Shown piece after piece: positions 30,116 through 34,778 of a stretch of DNA of 34,778 nt. The translations under genes and the position numbers were made by a program. The DNA comes from an uncultured Lachnospiraceae bacterium (GTDB lineage: Bacteria; Bacillota; Clostridia; Lachnospirales; Lachnospiraceae). Positions within the stretch are counted from its first letter, which is position 1, and the number at the start of each line of letters is the position of its first letter. Below the pieces are notes generated by a model. It saw only the letters and a list, made by a program, of their open reading frames with translations, did no database searches and was not told where the DNA came from. The stretch is taken from the NCBI GenBank assembly GCA_947624815.1, contig CANQME010000025.1, positions 1-34,778 on the forward strand. The letters are read 5' to 3'.

Positions 30116-32714
30116 ACGGTTTTCCTTACTCAAAATATCCCTAAATGTAATAAAAGGCAGAAATGTATCCGCCCGCATGATAAGTATATGTTCCATCGTC
30201 CTGATCATCGTACCCATGGTTCTTCAGGGAGTATCTCAAAGCATTATGTCCGAAGCCGCAAATTCGAATAAGGACGTTTACGGAGAATTCACGGACGTGT
30301 GGTATACGGACGCCTCCGGTCAAAGCATAGATGCCATCCGGCAGGAAGCCGACGATGTTCTGAGAGAACTCAGCGACTATACTTCCGGTATTATATACTC
30401 CGTAATCCGCGAAAAGCAGGAGGATTTCTATATCAACGCCGGGTACGCGGACGCCGGCGCGATCAAACTGGGACGGATAAAAGCGCTTCAGGGCGCGTTC
30501 CCGGACAGCAGACAGGAGATCGCTGTTACCAGAGGTCTTCTGGAAAAAATGGGATTGGAGCTCCGTCCTGGGCAAACGATCACATTCCACGGCGAGACTT
30601 ATGAGCTTGCAGGCATCATAGAGGATTACGGCCAGTTATGGCCCAGAAGAACGAAAGAGATCGAAGACGGAATCGCAGCTGCCGATATCTTCCTGTCAAA
30701 AGAAACCGCAGAAGAAATGATCTTTGCAGGAAATGAAGTCCTTGTACAGGTGCTGATAAACCGAAGCTCCTACGAGAGCATAACCGACGACCGGGGTGAA
30801 CTGATCCGCAATATTAACAGCCTGTCGAGCTTACCGGCCTCTGTTTTCCAGGTTCCGCGCGGACTTTTTGCCATGCTGTATTTGTGCGAGCTCTTTATCT
30901 TTTATCATGTCCTGCTTCTGTCCTATGAGAGGCTTCATAAACGCTGTATGGTCTATTCGTCCCTCGGGATGACGAAAACAGATATCTCCCTGTGTCTGGC
31001 TGGCGAACTGTTTGGCCTGCTCTTTTTCAGCACGTGTATTGGGGCGATATTGGGACTGGGAATCACAAAACTCGTCAAAGCGGTTCTCAGCCGTATGTTT
31101 TTCATGAACATGCGTCTGAATGATCTTTGGCAGAACCTTTCAGCCGGCCTGTTCTTTCTGGTTCTCGCGGTTCCCTGTCTGATTCTGTTCACAGGCAAAC
31201 TGTTAAATCATCTGGACGGTACATCCGACCGCAAAGGGCGCAGCAGGCGGTCTCATTACAGAAAATACGGTTTTTGGCGTCTGACGTTCAGCGAATTTCA
31301 ATCCCAGAAAAATATATGTATTTTTCTGGTACTGTTAATTTCCGCATGCACAGCGTTTCTGGGTTACAGTATCATGTATAAGAACTATTTTGCGGATGAA
31401 GCCTCTTATAAACAGTATAATGGGGAAATGCCCTTTGATTACGATATCGAATTCGCCGTCATGCCGAGAGAATCTGCTATCTCCATGGACGATCCTCTTT
31501 ATTTTGACAATACCTACGAACACGACGGTGCGACAGAAGAGCTCGTTTCCAGGCTTCGCAGCGAAGATGGCATAGATAAGATCCTGTCCTATAAGGAAAA
31601 CAATAAGATTCGTCTGCTGCTGGATAAAGACCAGACGGATCGGTATCTGACCGCATCCGATTACACGGACAATGAAACGTATTCCCCGATAACTATGAAC
31701 AACAGGATAAACGATGTCTTCGGATACGGCGACCAGCTGCTGGTCCAGACCAAACTGGCCGGTTATCATGAAGATGAAATCCGGCAGTTTGAAGCATATG
31801 TAACAGAGGGATCCATCGATATCGAAAAGCTCAATTCCGGTGAAGAAGTGATTCTGGTCGCTCCGCCGTATATGCTGACGAAGCAGGACGACGGGGGAAT
31901 CCGCAAAAGCCACTATCAGCCGGGCACGCCCGGAACTTACCGCAACACCCTGCTCCATGCCGGAAATGAGATTACGCTGACGCGGATTGAAAGCAGCATC
32001 CCGTATAACAGAGGCGTTGACCGGAAGACTCTTGAAACCTCCTATCAGCGCAAGGATCAGACGGCGGTAATCGGCGCCGTCGTGGAAGCTTACGTGGGAT
32101 GGTTCGGAAATGACACTACCATAGGAGAAACGTATTTCATTTACACCACTCAGACGGGTTTTGAACATCTGGGAATCGATGCGACATACAACCGGCTTCG
32201 GATTTATATGGAAGCCTCCGCCGATTATGACAGGACGGCTGAGATCATAAGAAATTATTCATCAGAACTGCCCTATATGCACATGCAGGATCTCCGGCGG
32301 GAGCTGGAAACCTACCGTCGTCTGAAGCTGCTGATTGAACTGTACTGCCTGACGCTTATGATTCTGGTTATTCTGGTGTTCAGTTTATGTATATCGGGTC
32401 AGATGCTGGTTAAAACAAGACTGAACCTTAGAAAATACGCGCTGCTGAGACTCAATGGATTAAGCGTAAGAAAGCTCACAGGCATGCTCATGATCCAGCT
32501 TCTCCTGTTGGGCGGTCTTGGCATCATAATCTCCGTGCCGCTTATGTGGATCGCCATTGCCAGAACGCTCCGCTTAAGCTTCTCCATCGTAAAGCAGTAT
32601 TTTATTCCATCGGAGATGCTGGGCGCTCTGGGGATATTGATCCCGTTCTTTTTGATCGCGGCGCTCCCGTCGGCTGTACTAATCTCCAGAGCAAGGATAA
32701 AAGACGAGCTATAA
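30108..32714 (+). CDS. FtsX-like ABC transporter permease
   Basis: An 868-residue membrane protein. One hydrophobic segment lies near residue 25-45 (ICSIVLIIVPMVLQG), followed by an extracellular region of about 200 residues. Next come an FtsX-type helix bundle, a second large extracellular region of about 350 residues, and a C-terminal FtsX bundle with LLLGGLGIIISVPLMWIAIA. The ATG at 30108 has TTGGGGGAACATC before it. It pairs with the ATPase encoded just upstream. The substrate is unknown; the adjacent small ORFs make a peptide possible. Its last codons share sequence with the converging HD-domain gene and a terminator. Confidence 0.92.
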   Translation: MNRRFSLLKISLNVIKGRNVSARMISICSIVLIIVPMVLQGVSQSIMSEAANSNKDVYGEFTDVWYTDASGQSIDAIRQEADDVLRELSDYTSGIIYSVIREKQEDFYINAGYADAGAIKLGRIKALQGAFPDSRQEIAVTRGLLEKMGLELRPGQTITFHGETYELAGIIEDYGQLWPRRTKEIEDGIAAADIFLSKETAEEMIFAGNEVLVQVLINRSSYESITDDRGELIRNINSLSSLPASVFQVPRGLFAMLYLCELFIFYHVLLLSYERLHKRCMVYSSLGMTKTDISLCLAGELFGLLFFSTCIGAILGLGITKLVKAVLSRMFFMNMRLNDLWQNLSAGLFFLVLAVPCLILFTGKLLNHLDGTSDRKGRSRRSHYRKYGFWRLTFSEFQSQKNICIFLVLLISACTAFLGYSIMYKNYFADEASYKQYNGEMPFDYDIEFAVMPRESAISMDDPLYFDNTYEHDGATEELVSRLRSEDGIDKILSYKENNKIRLLLDKDQTDRYLTASDYTDNETYSPITMNNRINDVFGYGDQLLVQTKLAGYHEDEIRQFEAYVTEGSIDIEKLNSGEEVILVAPPYMLTKQDDGGIRKSHYQPGTPGTYRNTLLHAGNEITLTRIESSIPYNRGVDRKTLETSYQRKDQTAVIGAVVEAYVGWFGNDTTIGETYFIYTTQTGFEHLGIDATYNRLRIYMEASADYDRTAEIIRNYSSELPYMHMQDLRRELETYRRLKLLIELYCLTLMILVILVFSLCISGQMLVKTRLNLRKYALLRLNGLSVRKLTGMLMIQLLLLGGLGIIISVPLMWIAIARTLRLSFSIVKQYFIPSEMLGALGILIPFFLIAALPSAVLISRARIKDEL

Positions 32715-32727
32715 AGCCTCGTCTTTT
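32699..32727. terminator. Bidirectional terminator across converging stop codons
   Basis: AAAAGACGAG (32699-32708) pairs with CTCGTCTTTT (32718-32727) around a 9-nt loop. Both stop codons (TAA at 32712-32714 plus, TAG at 32709-32711 minus) lie in the loop. The stem is flanked by T-runs on either strand, so it can end transcription in both directions. Confidence 0.8.
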
Positions 32728-33224
32728 TCCCTCAGAATTCCCAGGTTTTCTTTCACATTCCTGCAGTACGGCATCCGCAGCGTCTCGCCCGTCGCGCAGA
32801 TCTTGTCCGCAAGGCACACAATCACGCTCTCCCGGTACTTCGGCGGGCGCAGATTCATCGGAAACATGTGCTTTCGGATCGCGTCCTTCTCGATCTCTCC
32901 CAGTTCAAAATCCCGGGACGCGTTCTCGCAGGCTTTCTGCGCGTGAAACAGGCCGTGGAGCCGGTGGCTCTTGTCCGGCACATGCCAGTCATACAGAAAA
33001 TAGTCGTGCAGCAGCGCACCGCGCACCAGCGCCCGGTGATTCACCCGGATATGCAGATACCCGGCGATCAGCAGACAGACGCAGGCCACAATGACCGAAT
33101 GCTCAAACACGCTCACATCGCCGTGCTGCATGAACATTTTCTCCATCTGCATATTCGAAGATTCCAGAATATCCGCGCCGTAGCGCAGGATCATGGCCTC
33201 GCAGGCCGCAAGCTTTTTCATCAT
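32709..33224 (-). CDS. HD-domain phosphohydrolase-like protein
   Basis: A 171-residue soluble protein of the HD superfamily. H42 (VFEHSVIV) and H73-D74 (GALLHDYFLYDW) supply the metal-binding signature, and a late aspartate lies in VCLADKICA. Family members hydrolyse phosphate esters, often in nucleotide signalling, but the substrate here is unknown. The start is one of two adjacent ATGs with GGGGATGG before them. A good promoter lies upstream. It overlaps the end of the converging permease gene by 6 bases. GC-rich codon use returns here, marking the right edge of the AT-rich island. Confidence 0.88.
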   Translation of the reverse strand: MMKKLAACEAMILRYGADILESSNMQMEKMFMQHGDVSVFEHSVIVACVCLLIAGYLHIRVNHRALVRGALLHDYFLYDWHVPDKSHRLHGLFHAQKACENASRDFELGEIEKDAIRKHMFPMNLRPPKYRESVIVCLADKICATGETLRMPYCRNVKENLGILREKDEAL

Positions 33225-33254
33225 CCATCCCCATATCTTTCATAATCTGATCCT

Positions 33255-33284
33255 ATGTTAACATCCGGTCAGACCGCTTGTCAA
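33255..33284 (-). promoter_or_regulatory. Promoter of the HD-domain gene
   Basis: On the minus strand a consensus TTGACA (33279-33284) and TAACAT (33255-33260) are separated by 18 bases. The spacer contains a short inverted repeat, CGGTC/GACCG, which could be an operator. Confidence 0.6.
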
Positions 33285-33298
33285 TGACGTTGTGAAGC

Positions 33299-33415
33299 TT
33301 ATCTCTGATCCTTCTTCACCAGCCGGCATACGCCGGCGATCATGCCGAAGATCACCGCCGCCACCGGCCAGATGGCCCAGCTGACGCCCCACTTTGCGCT
33401 TTCCCACTCAATTCC
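33299..33415 (-). pseudogene. Possible 3' fragment of a small membrane-protein gene
   Basis: A minus-strand frame ending in TAA at 33299-33301 encodes about 37 residues, including WGVSWAIWPVAAVIFGMIAG and ending VKKDQR. This resembles the hydrophobic C-terminal end of small clostridial membrane proteins. An in-frame TGA lies just upstream and no start codon precedes the coding-like part, so it looks like a truncated remnant. It may also be chance. Confidence 0.35.
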
Positions 33416-33471
33416 GGCCCCCGGCCTCTGTCATGCAGCAAATGTACCAGATTTGCGGGTTGCAGACAACA

Positions 33472-33500
33472 ACGCCCCGGACTGTTATGATCCGGGGCGT
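33472..33500 (-). terminator. Terminator behind rpsR
   Basis: A perfect 10-bp stem, ACGCCCCGGA (33472-33481) and TCCGGGGCGT (33491-33500), with a 9-nt loop, 32 bases beyond the rpsR stop in its reading direction. The following minus-strand bases (TGTTGTC) are a modest T-run. It probably ends the rpsF-ssb-rpsR transcript. Confidence 0.7.
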
Positions 33501-33531
33501 CCATGTTCATCTGTTCCGATATGATCCCGCA

Positions 33532-33804
33532 TTAGTCGCAGGTATACGGCATCAGGGCGATATGGCGGGCTCTCTTGATGGCCACGGTCAGCGCTCTCTG
33601 GTGCTTCGCGCAGTTGCCGGTGATCCTTCTCGGGAGGATCTTGCCGCGCTCGGAGACATATCTCTTCAGCTTGTTGGTGTCCTTGTAATCGATCTCACCG
33701 TTCTTCTCGCCGCAGAATACGCATACTTTCTTCCTTCTGCGGATCGGGCCGCCTCTTCTGACCTTCGCGCCGTCAGCCGGCTTGTCAGTTTTATTGAATG
33801 CCAT
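33532..33804 (-). CDS. rpsR: Small ribosomal subunit protein bS18
   Basis: A 90-residue ribosomal protein that binds the 30S platform next to bS6. The family core [20 protein letters not shown] followed by [14 protein letters not shown] is intact. It also has CVFC and the later NCAKH, a cysteine set fitting the zinc-binding form of S18. The ATG at 33804 has AGGAGGTAATTATC before it. It is the last gene of the rpsF-ssb-rpsR operon. Confidence 0.97.
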   Translation of the reverse strand: MAFNKTDKPADGAKVRRGGPIRRRKKVCVFCGEKNGEIDYKDTNKLKRYVSERGKILPRRITGNCAKHQRALTVAIKRARHIALMPYTCD

Positions 33805-33829
33805 GATAATTACCTCCTGTCTCAGTTTT

Positions 33830-33848
33830 CCGCCGGACCTGCCGGCGG
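33830..33848. repeat. Hairpin upstream of rpsR
   Basis: CCGCCGG (33830-33836) and CCGGCGG (33842-33848) form a 7-bp stem with a 5-nt loop in the ssb-rpsR spacer, close to the rpsR ribosome binding site. It could modulate rpsR translation or mark RNA processing. Confidence 0.4.
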
Positions 33849-33887
33849 TCAACGCGTCTGAAACGCGCACCTGTCATGGATCAGCCT

Positions 33888-33903
33888 CCGGCCTTCGGGC
33901 CGG
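33888..33903. repeat. Tetraloop hairpin just downstream of ssb
   Basis: CCGGCC and GGCCGG flank TTCG (CGAA in the transcript orientation), 8 bases beyond the ssb stop. There is no T-run, so it is probably a stabilising or attenuating hairpin within the operon. Confidence 0.45.
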
Positions 33904-33910
33904 CTGCCGT

Positions 33911-34420
33911 CTAGTTAAAAGGCAATCCTTCGTCCTCAACGCCGTCCGGAATATTCATGAATCCGTCGCCGATCGCGCTGGAAGGAGCGGGTCTGGAAGG
34001 CTGCTGGTAACCGCCGCCGTAATTGCCGCCGCCATAGTTACCGCTTCCGCCGGCATAGCTGTCGCCGCCCGCGTTCGAATTCTTGCTGTCTGCAAACTCC
34101 TGATCATCCACGATCACTTCCGTGGTATAAACTTTCTGTCCATCCCTGTTGGTGTAGCTTCCGGTCTGGATCCGGCCCGACACGAGAACCCTCATGCCCT
34201 GGCGGAAATACTTTTCAGCAAACTCTCCCGCGCGGTCGAACGCGACGCAGGGGATGAAATCCGCCGTCTGCTGCTGGTCTCCGCCGTCCTGGTTCTGACT
34301 TCTGCGTCCCCTGCGGTCCACCGCAAGGGTATATCTGGCAATCGCCATGGAGCGCTCTCCCTGGGAGTAGCGGACTTCCGGATCTCTGGTTAATCTTCCC
34401 ATCAGGATAACTCTGTTCAT
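33911..34420 (-). CDS. ssb: Single-stranded DNA-binding protein
   Basis: A 169-residue SSB. Residues about 1-105 form the OB fold: MNRVILMGRLTRDPEVRYSQ, TADFIPCVAFDRAGEFAEKY and GMRVLVSGRIQTGSYTNRDG. A Gly/Tyr/Asn-rich linker with GGGNYGGGY repeats follows, then the acidic tip. The tip reads DEGLPFN, with an asparagine after the usual terminal Pro-Phe. AAGAAAGAG lies 9 bases before the ATG. The gene sits between rpsF and rpsR, the common arrangement in Firmicutes. Confidence 0.97.
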   Translation of the reverse strand: MNRVILMGRLTRDPEVRYSQGERSMAIARYTLAVDRRGRRSQNQDGGDQQQTADFIPCVAFDRAGEFAEKYFRQGMRVLVSGRIQTGSYTNRDGQKVYTTEVIVDDQEFADSKNSNAGGDSYAGGSGNYGGGNYGGGYQQPSRPAPSSAIGDGFMNIPDGVEDEGLPFN

Positions 34421-34436
34421 ATGATCACACTCTTTC

Positions 34437-34724
34437 TTATGCGTTCTGCTTCACGCAAAGATATCTGATGACCGGCTCCATGATGCGAACGTGGGATTCC
34501 ACTTCGCCTGGGCATGTCGGCTCAGCCTCGAACTGGATGAAATAATAGAAGCCTTCTTTCATCTTCTGGATCTCGTAAGCAAGTCTCTTCTTGCCCCAGT
34601 CGTCCACATTCGTCACCGTTCCGCCGTAGCGGGCGATGTAACCCTGAATCTTCTCCAGGGCTGCGGCTCTCTCCTCATCCTCGAGCTTTGCGCTAAGAAC
34701 AACCGCTAATTCGTACTTGTTCAT
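34437..34724 (-). CDS. rpsF: Small ribosomal subunit protein bS6
   Basis: A 95-residue ribosomal protein. MNKYELAVVLSAKLEDEERA, DDWGKKRLAYEIQKMKEGFY and the EPVIRYLCVK end are typical of bS6, which pairs with bS18 in the 30S subunit. AAGGAGGTAAGACACT precedes the start. It is the first gene of the rpsF-ssb-rpsR operon; the promoter lies outside the window. Confidence 0.97.
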   Translation of the reverse strand: MNKYELAVVLSAKLEDEERAAALEKIQGYIARYGGTVTNVDDWGKKRLAYEIQKMKEGFYYFIQFEAEPTCPGEVESHVRIMEPVIRYLCVKQNA

Positions 34725-34778
34725 AGTGTCTTACCTCCTTATGGTCTCTGGCCCCCGCTTTCAGTTCGGGAGCAAGGA
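34725..34778 (-). promoter_or_regulatory. Part of the rpsF leader, possible S6:S18-binding hairpin
   Basis: The minus strand of this stretch contains CCCGAACTGAAAGCGGG, a short hairpin with an exposed CCG, about 35 bases before the rpsF start. Many bacteria carry an RNA motif here that binds the S6:S18 complex for feedback control. The window cuts the leader, so the full motif cannot be tested. Confidence 0.3.

Overview
The window looks like a chromosomal segment from a fairly GC-rich member of the Clostridia, most likely Lachnospiraceae. This is inferred from strong AGGAGG-type ribosome binding sites, Firmicutes-style sigma-A promoters, a rpsF-ssb-rpsR cluster, an ATP-type phosphoenolpyruvate carboxykinase and the cell-wall gene content. 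No rRNA, tRNA, CRISPR array or insertion sequence was seen. Most of the window is one large surface-polysaccharide locus, with a small AT-rich accessory island near the right end.

Layout. (1) 1-2377: the 3' end of pckA with a hairpin behind it, then an AraC regulator and a ferredoxin-like aldo/keto reductase on the plus strand. (2) 15581-2374, minus strand: a tightly packed ten-gene operon of about 13 kb. In transcription order it holds a rhamnosyltransferase-like GT2, a dolichyl-phosphate-sugar-synthase-like GT2, a Wzx/GacK-like flippase, another GT2, a DUF2304 protein, a DUF2142 GT-C-like membrane protein, rfbC, Wzm, Wzt with a C-terminal cargo domain, and a 1364-residue protein. That protein joins a methyltransferase, a kinase-like domain, a coiled coil, a GT2 and a GT4. 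(3) 15713-17251: a divergent secreted L,D-transpeptidase. (4) 19683-17323, minus: a second flippase and a LicD-family transferase. (5) 19966-22848, plus: a galactofuranosyltransferase-like GT2 and a LicC-CobD-like fusion enzyme. (6) 27857-22862, minus: exonuclease III, a GH13 protein lacking its catalytic residues, UDP-galactopyranose mutase and a GT8. (7) 27960-32714: an AT-rich island with a sigma factor/XRE pair, two tiny ORFs and a MacB-like ABC transporter. (8) 32709-34724, minus: an HD-domain protein, then rpsR, ssb and rpsF.

How the genes may work together (inference). The ten-gene operon resembles the logic of streptococcal rhamnose polysaccharides: a cytoplasmically built rhamnan exported by Wzm/Wzt, plus a GacI/J/K/L-like module that adds side-chain sugars outside the cell from undecaprenyl-phosphate-sugar. 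The 1364-residue protein also recalls WbdD, the methyltransferase-kinase-coiled-coil chain terminator of some Gram-negative O antigens, here fused to two glycosyltransferases and next to a Wzt with a cargo-recognition domain. The neighbouring operons could supply galactofuranose (glf plus a GlfT-like GT2) and a phospho-amino-alcohol decoration (LicC-CobD fusion plus LicD).

The most notable observations are the WbdD-like fusion, the LicC-CobD-like fusion that might make its own CDP-activated amino alcohol, and the GH13 protein in which all three catalytic carboxylates appear to be replaced.
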